From: Dipylidium caninum
Taxonomy: Eukaryota; Platyhelminthes; Cestoda; Cyclophyllidea; Dipylidiidae
Length of the DNA stretch: 64,000 nucleotides
Reading direction: 5' to 3'
Assembly: GCA_017562135.1 (NCBI GenBank)
Contig: QEYB01001396.1
Location: forward strand, 1 to 64,000
Part shown: one piece after another, positions 48,776 to 60,609 of the stretch
How positions within the stretch are numbered: the stretch's first letter is position 1
Layout of the letters: each line of letters starts with the position of its first letter
Made by a program: the position numbers and the translations under genes
The notes under the pieces: generated by a model
Database searches by the model: none
Seen by the model: only the letters and a program-made list of their open reading frames with translations
What the model was told of the DNA's origin: nothing

Positions 48776-49099
48776 ATAGATGTAGCTCAAAGCCGATCAC
48801 TGAACATTTTACTCACTTATATTTCTTCATTATTTTTCGCCCCAATTGCTGTTAATCCTACTTTCCCCGCCAAATTAGTCCGCGGGAAATACAGGTTCAC
48901 ATGAGAGTAGCCGAAGTTATCCGTGCACTCTTTGCCCGAATAATGCTGCGTTAAGCGCCTCAGTCCATATTAATGGTCAAGCTACCATTTCATTTTCCGG
49001 CAAATTCATTTGAGAATTCTGTTAAGACGAGGCATAACTCAAAATTCGGGGTTTCGGCAGTAAAAAGCGTCCATGCGCTGGAGAGTCCATGACGCTGGC

Positions 49100-51300
49100 A
49101 ACATCTCCTAACATATAAGGTGTATTCCACAAAAATCCTACCCAATGCAACTTCGGCTTCTGCTCCCTTAGCTTGGCCAGGTAAATCAGGTATGATGTGA
49201 TGTGCCTCACTTTCACAAAAGACCTTTTAGAAACCGTAGAGTTGTAATTATTTCTGTTGCTTTAATGGTCGTTTATAATAACTGGTTGTCGAAGACATGC
49301 ATAAATACAAGTGCACGAATAAGGTGGTGAACGCGGTAGAAGGTAGAATTGAAAACATGAACACGAGGAACCATACTGCAGCATATGACAACCGCGGCTC
49401 CTGCTTTCACACTCGGGTGATAACTCGAGGCATGACTGTTATTGCCACAGTCATTCCTTCGATGCACAACGAAAGGCACTCTGTCCCACTAACGATTGCA
49501 TCTATTTAGCCACAATTACATTTCAGTAGTACACGAGATGAGGCTGTAGCAGTGCCTTGTATAGCCTGAGCAGAATTTGACTACGAATTTACCAGTTGGG
49601 AATTTTGGCAAGGACCATGTATCAACGTGGAACATGGAGTAAAGGAGTAGGAAATACGGCAAAATATTTTCTCAAGTCCGTTCGCGATGCTTAGAGGCTT
49701 ATGTGGAAACGGTGGTAGGTGGATAATTACATGAACATGACAGACTTTACACAAATGGTCTTCTCCATTGCACATTGAAGTGCGGTATCGGGATTGAATG
49801 AGTGCTTAGAACGACGTTGTTCAACCTATTATTTTATACAACGACCTGAAAGATTCATTGGTGCCTTGAGTTATGTCAGCAGATTTCCAGAAAGCGAAAA
49901 CATAGGAACCAGGGGAAGGTGAATACGCCGTTCTTAAAATAGCTTCAACCAGAATATCCCCATTCTGCGTTACAATCTGAATTAACATGTAAAGTACTTC
50001 GTTCTGAAGACAGTTGTATGAATTCACAGCCGTTTGCAGCAGACATTACCTCATCGTTTAACAACAAATATCATTCCACATCAATTGCCTAAGGACATGC
50101 GAAACACAGTATTGGTGAAGGAGGAAGACGTCATATAGTGCCAAACTTCTTACAAACTACTAAAATCAATAGAGACGACATTTATTCCTTGTGCAATCAC
50201 ACTGCCACTAACTGGGGTCGCCCTGGTTTCCACGTGACAAAATTTCGAGCACAGATGGACACCTGGTATTTAAGCTCAGTCTATTCTGCCCCATTTGAAT
50301 CAGCACCTCATCGCACATGCTAGTCCTCACATGGAAAGTGCTTCAACGTTTGATCTACCTCCCAAGTCACAACCCGACAATTAATTCGTTTACTTGTCTG
50401 GGCTCATGATTATGGCTACAGTAAATGTCTGAGTAAAGAGTGTCGCTTTATCCGAGAGGATGAGGCCTTCACTCCTAGAGGGCACAATTAGGTCGATAAA
50501 AAATAAGCACACAGGCCCATTGCAAACAGTTCAAACTGTACTTCAGGAAGTGCACACGTAAATGAGTAATATAAGCAAACTACTTATGAGAAAGTAATTG
50601 TGAAAGTGAGGTCGGGAGTGGGGAGGAGGATGAGGGTATTTAAAGTCAGAGGTAAAGATTCGGATGTTTAAGCTTTCCTGCGAAGCAAAATTTTGCCTTT
50701 ACATGAAGACTAGTTGGAGGATTCGCTCGAAAAAGATTCAACCTTTTAGGCTTGTGCCTTTCCATTGCGTCCAGGTGCATTAAGACAGCCAGCTAAGCAG
50801 AGGTAAAAGAAGCGATTGACTTTCATGATATCAGCCCGCATGCAGTTTCGTACGCATTCTACAGGAGAATATGTACGCATAAATGTATACATTCTGACAT
50901 ATGGGCGTCGCGAACAACCAGATTAAACCGAGAATGGTTAATAACAAAGGAGAATTAAATGGATGAGAGCGAAATTGAATATCGCTTGCAGGGTCGGCAC
51001 ATGCAGCACTGTTAATTATTTCAGTAGAGATTTAAGTTACAGACTACAAATTCTGTTTAACTTTCGACGGTTTATGTCATGGAACCTGCAGCGTTTATGA
51101 TAAGTCCATGTTTTATAAAATTCATGGCAAACATGGTAATGACTCGATTGCTAGGGACAATTTATTGCATAAAGTGTTCAACGCCCAATAGATTTCATCA
51201 AATCCAAGAAGATTCGGTGCTCAGTATTACGCCTAAATATTGCCTAGTCGTTGCTCCGTTTGAGCTTGCATTAATGTATCTAGTGAGGGTGAGACTGTCC
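49100..51300. other. Replacement sequence in copy B, no recognised gene
   Basis: Occupies the place of the mucin. Frames are under 80 codons. The 50.1-50.7 kb part shares diverged stretches with 55.1-55.6 kb (GGAAGACGTC, ACTAAAATC, GAGGCCTTCA in the same order). Confidence 0.4.
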
Positions 51301-52259
51301 TCCTTCTGCTAAGCAAATGACGCGTTCAACGAAATGAGCCATCACCTTGTAACGCAGACAAGTAACAGACTGGGCATCGTTTAGTCCGGAATGCGGACCC
51401 GCTCTCGAAATGCCTCCCATTCCCCCTTGTTTGCATTTTGGCGCAGTGGCAGATATGGAAATATATGCTGGTAAGGTATGCACTTTAGACGGGCCGATAA
51501 TGAGCTCATGTAATGGTGAGCTTCACTAGTCCAACGTCCTGATGGAATCCTTTGAAACTTCCTCTTGGCAAGGTCTAGACTGGCCATTGGATCTTAGGAG
51601 GGATTTGCCACTCCCATTGGATAAAGTTAAACACGTATCACAGCAGGCACTTCTGGATCTCTTAAGAAAGAATAAGTGCTGAGGCGAGTCGGTGATGTTA
51701 TTGCATACATGGTCCCTATTCTGATTCGATTTCAGTTATTTCGTTGGCCTCATGCATTCGAGCAAGGAAAGAGAGCAGTCAGGAGCTTGAATCTGGAATT
51801 ATACGTCTCCACTTCACTTGCATTTATGGCGGTTGCGTCTAATGACACTGAAATTGACTGCTTTCAAGACTGTCAACAAATTGATTCACCCGACTCCCTA
51901 GTCACAATCACAGACCAGTTTCTGTGCGATAGTTATTACATGAGGAGATGTGTGACAGGTTGTTGTCGACTTTCATTTCAATGGAAAATGAATTTTATCA
52001 TGCCTTTCCATATAGCGGAACGAATTTCCTCACTATCTCCGAAGCCCGTTTACAGCATAATGACCATTCCAATTGGCGCAATCTGGGAGCGGTTGCACCA
52101 AAAATAGGCACAAATCTGGAGCTGCACTCAGGAAACATTGGAGACCTGGTGTACGACGAACGATTTGCGGTCTTCAACATGGCTTCGTCTGGTACACTTC
52201 TTTGCGCTCGGCCAAGGGGTTGAGGTCGGAGGCACGAAGAAATGCTCTAGATAGTAAAT

Positions 52260-52496
52260 AGGCTATGCATCGCAGGTACGCGTGTGACATAAATTTGTAT
52301 TAACTTGGAGGAAGAATTGTTGCGTAGTATTGTGCAGGCCGAATGAGCCTTGCTGATAGCTCTCTCTGTCCAGTTCATTCGACTGTGATTGCGCGCAGCC
52401 TCCACACCACTTGCAATTCCACAGCAATCCACACCAAATATTCACAACCTGCATTTCTCTGTTAATACACACAAACTCCGTTCTGCCACACCTACC
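52260..52496 (-). pseudogene. Cys-rich relic upstream of missing mucin, copy B
   Basis: The longest-preserved minus-strand copy: CGRTEFVCINREMQVVNI, then WCGLLWNCKWCGGC, then a Ser/Gln/Asn-rich tail ending near TRTCDA and a stop. Three copies (A, B, D) keep one frame, and second codon positions change least between A and B, which suggests an ancestral protein. No start codon in this frame is conserved. Family unknown. Confidence 0.35.
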
Positions 52497-52940
52497 CGAT
52501 TAGCCTCATGGCGAATCTGCTTTAACGAGCGAATTGAAGGAGTGAAATAACACTCTCATTCATGATCATGATCAGTTCTGATGGGAAGCAATGTCATTTG
52601 GCTGTGAATATGGAGGGTAGTTCGGCAAAGTAATGGCACTTTTAATGCCTATGCTAATATCTCTTCTCCCAATCACTGATTGGGGCACTTCTCGCTCGAT
52701 GGAGGTTAAAGTTTCAATATAGTAGAGCACTACAAAGGCAGGAAAGGATTTTGTTCACAGACGGATGGAGAAATACAGGACGACAACTAAGGAGACTTCG
52801 TTGTACCGAGGCAAGACTGAAGACCAATTTGCGTCTCAATAAATATTTTCATACCTACATCAGACAACACAAATTTCCTCATTTCAAATCCCTTTGAGCA
52901 GTAAATCGCTATTCGGTAAAAAGGTCTACGCACGTCATAG

Positions 52941-53716
52941 ACAGGATTAGATGAGAAGTATGCCCTCCTTTCATCCAATTTTTAATCAAATGGAGTTTTG
53001 CCCCAAGTGTTGAGAGAGGTGACATATCAGTGACTAGTGCAAGAGGACCATTGTACAAAATCGAGAATGTCACACATTGCGGTCAGCATCCAAGTTGCCT
53101 ACCGAGTGCTTCAGTTGTGTTGGCCAAATCAGTTAGGCTTCATACGTATCGTTGCAGAGGACCTCCCAATTTACTTGTGAATACCGATGCAATTTCTCCT
53201 GTGGACAATGAGGGGTAAGAAAGCGAGGCAATCAGCTCCGATCTTCAGATTTTCACTTGCCTGAAAATTTATGGTTTTGTGGTTTTAAATTGCACCGAAA
53301 TGACGGGATTTTCAACAGTGGGAAATATGCACTTTCTCCATCAGTGTGAGGCAATATTCGTTGATACAGACGAATGCGTCGGGTCTGAGAAATGATTAAA
53401 TGGGATTTGAACCCTGAATTTTTCAATTTTCAATCCTTACCAAACATTCATTCTTGAGACACCGTTAAATTTCATGACTGACCACCTATTCCAGCGCCTG
53501 TTTCCCGTTATCTATTGACGCTTGCCACGTCGTTCATACATTACACTGGTTTGTGCCTACAACCGGTATGTCTTGAGACACGACTTTCTCCAGCAGGAAA
53601 TTAAATTAGTGACGCCAAAGCTGTATCAAGTGGCACCACCTGCAGATCTAAAGCACATATCCCCTCAACACACGTCGACATATGCGATATATTATCTGAA
53701 TGCACTGTTCTACCTG
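52941..53716. other. Spacer, no recognised gene
   Basis: Short frames only. Nothing supported before the promoter of the 53.8 kb mucin. Confidence 0.45.
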
Positions 53717-53762
53717 CCTCAATTGGCCTTGCGCAAGGACCACGAATGGAGTATTTAGTTCG
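53717..53762 (+). promoter_or_regulatory. Promoter of the 53.8 kb mucin
   Basis: CTCAATTGGCC at the left and GGAGTATTTAGTTCG at the right, the two anchors of the cassette-mucin promoter in the same order. The segment between them is shorter than in A, C and D. Confidence 0.6.
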
Positions 53763-53792
53763 TTGATTTGCCCTAATCATGACAAGCGACTC

Positions 53793-54068
53793 ATGGAGAT
53801 CTGCTTCTCATTACCCCTCAGCGTCGCAGTTTACTTGGCCACATATTCGGCGACTTCTAATGGAGATGAACTACTGCTTAGCTCGTACAGTCTTACCACC
53901 TCGACTGCTATTATGACCACAATTGCCACCACATCTTCATCATCAGCTACTACCTCTTATCCAAGTAGGCCACCGGTGCCCGCAGGATCAGCGACGATTC
54001 CACTTACAAAAATACTTCTACCTCTTATTTACCTTCTCCTTCTGGGCTTTGCGCTAAGACTATTGTGA
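53793..54068 (+). CDS. Small GPI-anchored Ser/Thr-rich mucin-like protein
   Basis: Predicted 91-residue precursor. Residues 1-18 (MEICFSLPLSVAVYLATY) form a signal peptide that starts like the other cassette mucins (MEKICLL, MMKICLL). The middle (about 20-66) is rich in Ser and Thr (TTSTAIMTTIATTSSSSATTS) with a Pro-rich end (SRPPVPAGS). Residues about 67-91 are a strongly hydrophobic tail (PLIYLLLLGFALRLL) running to the stop, a GPI signal. The frame is open upstream, but this ATG gives the signal peptide and lies 31 bases after the shared TATA-like element. The N-glycosylation sequons abundant in the 62.7 kb protein are absent. Apparently intact and intronless. Orientation is opposite to the cassette mucins A and C. 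Confidence 0.65.
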   Translation: MEICFSLPLSVAVYLATYSATSNGDELLLSSYSLTTSTAIMTTIATTSSSSATTSYPSRPPVPAGSATIPLTKILLPLIYLLLLGFALRLL

Positions 54069-56100
54069 AATCGGCATTTCTCATATGTAGTATGCATCTG
54101 CAAAATGCATATGTGGTGGTTTCTGTTGTCGTAAGGTGTTCCATTAGAATGACCATATGGTTGAATATAGTAACCGGTGGACAGAAATGGCTCCACTGGA
54201 GAGAAAATTGTGATGATGAAAATTGTTTAAGAAGCTGACTAGTGATCTAAGCCAATGATATAGGAGCTGTTATCGACAACTGCAGTCAATGATAAATGAA
54301 ATCACTGAAATTGGCTCTTCCACACCGGTTATCTACTATGTCCACTCTTCTCTCTCTGCCGATTTCGAGAAATATCTACACCCAATGGAGCCACATCTGC
54401 AATACTATTTAGCGTCGATTGTGCCATGGCAGCACTCGAATGGGTGACCATACTTGTAGTAGAGAGAAGAATTCGTTGAGCACTTCTTCTCACGTTATCT
54501 TTTCTTTGTCGTCTTAGTATTTACATCTTTGTCTCCAGGAAACTCATTTTCCGGGTGTAATTGTCAAGAAAATTACAAGTCACCAATGCCGATTCCCATT
54601 TCTCCTTCGCTAGTTCTTCTATTATGATAAAAAGTTGTTGGGGACGTTCTTGTGCCATATCAATATAATCACATTGTGGGATTCATAGGCAAGAAACAAA
54701 CACCTATCTCACCGAAAATTTTGGTAAATGTGCATGCAAATTACCAGTTCCTCGTGAACATCATCACCTCCTATCATTGCGTCGTGCGATTTAGGTGCTG
54801 CGAAGACATTCTTCCATTTGGTGGAACATATCACTTAACTTGACCTTGTCGACTTCCCATGCAAACTAAAGTAGGCTACAATGTTGGTGATTGTGTGGTT
54901 GGGAGTGGAGGCCAAAATACAAATCAGAGGAGGGTTTATGTGCGCTATGCTGACCATGTCTTCGTTAATCGCCTCACGTTTCATTTGAAGTGAAGTGAAA
55001 TGAAATGACTTAATCAATCAGCTCACCAAACATTTGAATTCACGTAAGCGCTATCACTATTCCTCCATGTAGATTGTACGCATATGGGCTGGACAAGTCG
55101 GGAATATGCGTTGTAAGAGGAATGATGTTTAAGAGGCAGACATTTGCATGATGGTGGAAGACGTCGTACAGGACCAAATACTATTTGACAGACTAAAATC
55201 CTTAATCCTTGTCGTACACGGGCTTGTTCATGCGGGGCCCAAGACTTCTTTCTTTCCCGAGATTATCGGCGGCCATTTTCCTCACCTTCTCCCACTCATT
55301 TTTACTTCAATCCTCCTACCGTGACATATGCTGTTCACCTATTCAACTGTCGAGGGAGAAAGCAAGCATCAACTCATTCACTTGGCGAGACAAATGTTTC
55401 TGGCTAGAGTACAAATTGGAGTAAGGAGGTAGCACGTTACCTGAGAAGGTGAGGCCTTCATTTGCCCCGGAACGCGAATAGCTCGGCAGCAAATAAGGAG
55501 AAAGTGAGATGCAGAAGTGATTGGGCTATACCTTAAGGGGTGGACGTGTAGGAAGGTGAAGTTAATGGAAAGCTAAATAAAGTAGTAAAGAACAATGGTA
55601 GGCATTGAGAAGTTGGGTGGCAAGATTCAAATTCGTATTCTGTGATCCGAGTGCGTTTGGTGAATTTGTTTTCTGCGTGCTCCCTTCAGGTAAAGACTTG
55701 TTGGGCATCATGCTTGAGGAGGACTTCAGCCTGGAGGCCTGTTCCCAATTCAGTGCGACATAATGAGGAAGAAAGGAATTAGTGTTGCATGGTGCAGGTG
55801 TGAAGAGTTCATTGAAATGAGAATTAGTCTTCTGTCTTGCCGCCTCACGTTGAAGTCTACTTAGTTAGCACCCTGTTCACTCATTATCGTGACAAACTGT
55901 TTCACCATCTCTCTGTACACAAAATCCATTTCTACCTCGGAAATGCTTTACGCCAATGAAGTTGCATTTCTCATTTATGGCAAGCGCTTAAATCGGGCAT
56001 TAGAAGAAGAGATAAATAGAAAGGCGTTAAATATGGCGTGATATTGCCATATTAAATTACATCTTCACCACTCAAATTTTCTGCCGTTCGCATCATAAAT
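54069..56100. other. Non-coding, partly repeated
   Basis: 55.1-55.6 kb is a diverged copy of 50.1-50.7 kb. Otherwise only frames under about 75 codons. No poly(A) signal for the 53.8 kb mucin could be matched to the other copies. Confidence 0.4.
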
Positions 56101-56228
56101 GAACGAAGACGTCCATGTCCACGAGCAACTGATATTACTTTGGCTTGGCGAAGGTCTTGACTCAAGAAAATTATTTCACTCATTCAAATCGTTCGTTAAC
56201 GCACAGTCGAGATGAGGCTGCTTTTGGT

Positions 56229-56474
56229 AGGTGTGACAGAACGAAATTTGTGTGTGTTAACAGAGAAATGTGGGTTGTGAATATTGGGGGTGGCCGATGT
56301 GGAAATTCAAGTGGTATGGAAGCGGCGTACAATGAAGTTGGGAGAGACTATCAGCGTGTCTTATTCGACAGGAACAAAACTGTTACAAAGTGTACCTGCG
56401 AAAAATATCACACTCGTGTCTTCAACACTTTCCACCATCCCAGGCCCTTAGACGATCAGCAACATGTGTACTGA
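56229..56474 (+). pseudogene. Cys-rich relic upstream of mucin, copy D
   Basis: Reads CDRTKFVCVNREMWVVNI, GGGRCGNSSGMEAAYNEVG and KCTCEKYHTRVF to a stop at 56474, open for the whole length. The start is unclear: the open frame extends upstream to 56145 but has no ATG there, and an ATG at 56213 (MRLLLVG) is in another frame. It matches B and A in frame over the first 18 residues, then less well, with the later cysteines replaced. Confidence 0.3.
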
Positions 56475-57194
56475 GATGAAGCCATGCTGGAAACAATAAA
56501 ATCTTTTTCTTTCAACAACAGCACTCAAACGTCACTGCTCTGAACTGGACAAAGTTCTCTGAACAAAGTGCAAGTTATGATAAAATTTATTCTTCATTGA
56601 AATGAAAGTCGGCGGCAACATGCCACTCCTTTCATCATACAATACCTATCTGATACGAAGTTATCTGCTACTAGGTAAACAGGTTATTCAACTTGTTGAC
56701 CTCCTTGAAAGCTGTTGATTTCTGTGTTCATAGAGGCACTGGTCACGAAAGCCAAGGAAGAAAAGGCGTAATCTTCGATATCGAAGCTACCTATCTTTCT
56801 TTCCATAACTCGAATGCGTGAGGTGATATAAATACTGGAGCTCGGAGCTGAATATGGAACATGGTGTAGAATAGTGTCACTATCGCGCTCAGCAAGGATT
56901 CTTTATTAAGAGGATTATGAAATGGCAAAGGGTGTCACCCACACGTCGTCATGGCCCATTGTGTCTCATGTTTACTATTGGAGATTGTCACCGTCAAATC
57001 TCACGCACATTGCAATGGCTAGAAGCATCGCCTATGGAGAATGTTCTAGTGACGCTCAGACATTACCCGTCTGTACCATATGCCTGCCTAAAGGGAATAC
57101 TCTACCAACCAATATTTCATATCTTATACTGCGGCAAAATGCAGACGAAGAAATCGGGCAATGTCTTGGTGTACCACATGACCACGTCAGTAAT

Positions 57195-57255
57195 TTCCCG
57201 ATCTCAATTGGCCTCACCTGAGGAGTTCACGTGCGGCTGGAGTATTTATTTCGCA
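57195..57255 (+). promoter_or_regulatory. Promoter of cassette mucin, copy D
   Basis: TTTCCCGATCTCAATTGGCC, then CACCTGAGGAGTT, then GGAGTATTTATTTCGC. Nearly identical to copy C although the mucin behind it is broken. Confidence 0.65.
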
Positions 57256-57279
57256 ATGTGCTATCAGTTGCCATTTGGC

Positions 57280-57613
57280 ATGATGAAAATCTGTTTGTTA
57301 TTGGCTATCAGCCTGGCAGTTATCGGTACCATTTCTGGAGGTCAGTCTTCTGCAGGTAATGCTACTACCAAAGATACGGACAAATAACACTTTGACTGCA
57401 AATTCGTCTACAACGACGCCTTCACTTCGGCTATATACTACGAATAAAGCCCACAGTTCGGCACCTAATACAGATTCATCCACAGCGAATCCGTCCAGCG
57501 CTAATAAGCCTTCGACATCCGGACAAACAAAAACGACCTCATATTCACCAGCTCTTCTTCCCCTTGCCACCTCCTACTTTCCCCCTTACGCTGAAAATTT
57601 TCTCCTGCATTGA
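57280..57613 (+). pseudogene. Broken mucin, copy D
   Basis: Paralogue of the 62.7 kb gene. From the ATG at 57280 it encodes MMKICLLLAISLAVIGTISG, then SSAGNATTKDTDK and a stop at 57387. The homologous continuation (NNTLTANSSTTTPS and so on to SPALLP) lies in the next frame, because this copy has one base more than the intact gene in that interval. Near the end a one-base loss shifts the frame again, so the hydrophobic GPI tail is replaced by LATSYFPPYAENFLLH. Both lesions remove function unless one is an assembly error. Confidence 0.65.
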
Positions 57614-57660
57614 CGTTTCTCAGACTAAAATGCAAACTGAAATGTTTAACTTATCTGATT

Positions 57661-57666
57661 ATTAAA
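57661..57666 (+). terminator. Possible poly(A) signal, copy D
   Basis: ATTAAA about 50 bases after the end of the broken mucin. The flank aligns with that of the 62.7 kb gene. Confidence 0.4.
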
Positions 57667-57750
57667 TCTTTCCAAAAATAACATTTGTTGTTTTCTCTAG
57701 TCCACAGGTACGTCATGGAATTGTGGATAGGTCTATACGTGGCAAGTGGT

Positions 57751-58790
57751 GAGTGGACATGGCTTCAAGCAATGGACATTGTTGTCAGCAAAATCCTTTT
57801 ATTGTCCGCGTATTTGTTTTTGAGGTAAGGAAGGGATACATAATTTTGTACAAAAATCTCCTCTTACTCTCCCCCATTTTTTCTCATCCACCTAGCTTCT
57901 TCTCACGCGCATTCCACATTGTGGTCTCCTGACGCTCAATGTGAGCCCAAATTTCCCTTCGATTTCTCACACTTTCCTTAGATGGAGGCAGATCCACTGT
58001 TGCATGTATAGAGGATTCGATTGAACGGGTTGAAATACCGCCACAGACTCCAAAAGCAGGTGAAGCAGCAGCAAACTAACATGAGTCGTGACCAGGTGAG
58101 CAAATGTAGGAGTATTAGCTATTGTCGAGAATGCCATATATGCTTTGATGGTGATGTGTGGCGTGTTTGTGCAGGTGGCCAAAGGGACTGGCACGGTGGG
58201 ATCACACTTGGAGTCAAGTAAACAAGGCCTTAGAGAGTTCTACATCACTCTCACGCAACATCGTCCGAAATCTTATCTAACTCTCCTCTATATGAAAGCC
58301 AGAAACACGTAATTTCCGGAACCCACTGCTTATTGCGTCTTAACTTTTACCCGTTTCAACGATGCAAGCAGTTAGCTATTCATAACAAATAGGTATTTCA
58401 TCGATCGCATTTGTGCCAGAGTATAATGTTTCAATGGTGTGGAAGCTTTCTCGATAGAAGAGGCTATTTAATGATTGTCTTGTGGAGCTATTCCCCGTTT
58501 ATTCATTTGCAATTGCCATCGATTGCTCTTGTAATCTCCTATATCATTAGATCGAATAAAAGTCGGATCATTCCACTATTTCCTTCATAATACTGAACTC
58601 TGCCGTAAAGCTATCACCAATCGCCAGTTCACACTCCTCCACCTGTGGGCATTCACAGAATAATCAATATTATTTGGAGAAGAAATGACACACCAGCAAA
58701 ACTGTCACATCATAGTTGCTTTCGAGCGTGTGAGGAAAGTTGGTAGATGAAGAGCATTTACAGCCCATGGACCCAGTATTAACACGTCGC
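57751..58790. other. Spacer before cassette C, no recognised gene
   Basis: Short frames only. No repeat or motif that I could match elsewhere. Confidence 0.45.
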
Positions 58791-59479
58791 ATATAATTGA
58801 CGCTTTAAGGGCATTTTTCGTACTTCGTGAACTATTCGAGGTAAAATGACTGTTAAATACGCATGTTAATTTGAAGAGCTGAGAACGATCTTGTCAGTGT
58901 CTGTGAGAATGGAAGTCAAAATGCGCGTGGCAACGATGCCTACGCGAGGTGCGTCAAAACGACTTTATTAAGTGGACTCAGTATTTGTTTGACCTCATGT
59001 GAGTACTTTGCGAGCTCTCTCAAATTCAATAGGCTAACACTACATGTAAAATATCCAGGTGTTCTACTGCAAAATACCATTTCAGTGAGTTATGGTACTT
59101 AAACTGAGAAAGTAGCAGTGGCAACTGCTCAGTCCTCTATTTACAGCTTCAGTGGTTTCCAGCAAAGCCTTGCATCATTGGAGAATAAAGCCTGACTTTA
59201 TAGCGGCGAGGAGGCGCCGTACGCACAATGATACAAGTCTTAGCCCCTGAACAGTATTTCCGAAATATAGTAGCATTAATGGATAAAATGGAGCAACATT
59301 GGGGCCGTGGGATGTGATTTGGGGATGTTAATGGGATTAAATTAGCTGATTAAGACAAAGATGTGTGGCCTCGGTTGCTGTCTGATGATCACCACCAACT
59401 ATGTAATGTGACTCGCGTCCCGAACAGTTGATTCTGCTCTAGTGATAAGGAAAGGAATTACTTCGTCTCGATTACACGT

Positions 59480-59706
59480 TACCCTTATTACCATCAAAGG
59501 ATTCACAGTGCTTGCTTATGGAGACAAGACGAGTGATACGGGTACCACTCAAGCTGCAAAGAGGTCAACACAACCCCACCAACTGTGATTTCCGCCAGCA
59601 CTTTGAATTTACCGCATTCATTTTGGCCAAATTTGTGATGATACTCCCTTCTTACTGCCAGCTGCTCTGCTCTTATGGACAAGCAAATTCCGGGACAGAA
59701 AAGTAG
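59480..59706 (+). pseudogene. Thr-rich mucin-like relic, copy C
   Basis: Partner of 40093-40325. Reads VTLITIKGFTVLAYGD, TSDTGTTQAAKRSTQ, then in another frame TTPPTVISASTL, and in a third LAKFVMILPSYCQLLCSYG. More broken than copy A. No start codon found. Confidence 0.22.
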
Positions 59707-60055
59707 AACTCCAGTTTGAGCAGTGGAACGCGTCGGAACGTCGGTGCCAATTCGGCACACAAAAGAGAATACACATGAATGGAGAATGGCTACCTCTTGT
59801 CTCCTCAAATGCCATTGGTTCGGGATGTTTAATTTTATCATTGCAGTTATGTACTAGGCCGCAGTACAGTGGAGAAGAATTGTTCCATACTTGGTCGACC
59901 AGTATTATATTATTGGATTCGAGGCTCTGTGCGCGTAGGATAGAACAAGAGCTTTGTTTTGCTATGTCTACGGGGTTTATCAATGACACGCAAAGGCCAC
60001 ATTTTCATTGATAAGAGACATTGTGTAGAAGTTCCACAGAATCATCATAATAGTT

Positions 60056-60072
60056 GGTGATGCAGCATCACC
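60056..60072. promoter_or_regulatory. 17-base odd palindrome, copy C
   Basis: GGTGATGC-A-GCATCACC, perfect. Differs from copy A by one pair on each arm (G to A on the left, C to T on the right), so symmetry is kept. Confidence 0.4.
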
Positions 60073-60223
60073 AAGTGTGGTAGCTGGATGTGAAGTAGTC
60101 ATGTGAGTGCCTCGAACTTCCTAAAGCACTTATGATTTGAAAAGCGAAGCACCGATATCAGACGATCTTGCCACATACACTCTCGCATACTGCCTTTAGA
60201 GTATTTCCACTCTCAGCACTTGA

Positions 60224-60358
60224 ATGCGCAAGAAAGTCGTAACACGAAAGGACAGTGACATGGTAACAGGGTTGAGATCAAAGCGAGGAAAGTTTGTGGA
60301 ATGGGGTCAGAAAGTGGTGAACATCGTAATTGTACATGTGGACGAGTCCAAAATAAAG
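60224..60358 (+). CDS. Possible 45-codon first exon, copy C
   Basis: Starts at an ATG shared by A, B and C and reads MRKKVVTRKDSDMVTG, RGKFVEWGQKVVN and IVIVHVDESKIK. It ends at AAAG followed by GTAATAC, a good splice donor in phase 0. Copy B keeps the same frame throughout and copy A part of it. The N-terminus is basic with no signal peptide. A TATA-like CTTATAATC, about 90 bases upstream in copy A and CTTATGATT here, could be the promoter. The protein is not recognised; it may be the first exon of the tetraspanin-like relic that follows or a separate gene. Confidence 0.3.
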
Positions 60359-60609
60359 GTAATACGAGATTCATATGTAATGCCGTAGGAACTGACGGCA
60401 CAGGTTGGTGCTCAGAAAATACCCTAGTGCAGCGGCTTGTTAACACATGGTCAATTGTAACGAAATGTGGATTATGTATAATAATCAAAAAAGATGAGGC
60501 AATTGCATCGGTAAGGATTCACCAGCAAAGCACTCTCGAGATGAAATTATATCATAAGTATTTGTGCTCATCACATACTGGGTTGTTCAAGAAACCATGC
60601 CACCGGCGG

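Larger units (their letters stand above)
47641..52940. repeat. Duplicated cassette, copy B, mucin missing
   Basis: Left part (47.8-49.1 kb) matches the palindrome, ATG-exon and tetraspanin-like parts of A and C. Right part (51.3-52.94 kb) matches their mucin-upstream part, including the Cys-rich relic. The centre, where the mucin and its promoter should lie, is replaced by 49.1-51.3 kb of other sequence, part of which (50.1-50.7 kb) resembles 55.1-55.6 kb. Confidence 0.7.
56101..57750 (-). repeat. Inverted partial cassette copy D
   Basis: Opposite in orientation to A, B and C. Contains, left to right, the Cys-rich relic, mucin-upstream DNA, promoter, a broken mucin and its 3' flank (TTTGTTG then CTCTAGTCCAC, as after the 62.7 kb gene). 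The tetraspanin-like part is absent. Confidence 0.65.

Noticed and set aside
51676..52107. 143-codon frame in cassette B with partial in-frame resemblance to 63.4-63.85 kb
   Set aside because: Differences between the two copies fall evenly on all three codon positions and copy C has several stops, so no coding constraint is visible; it is upstream duplicate DNA.
56917..57387. 156-codon frame ending in the D mucin signal peptide
   Set aside because: Only the last 35 codons are real mucin sequence; the rest covers the promoter block, which is shared with copies where it is not open.
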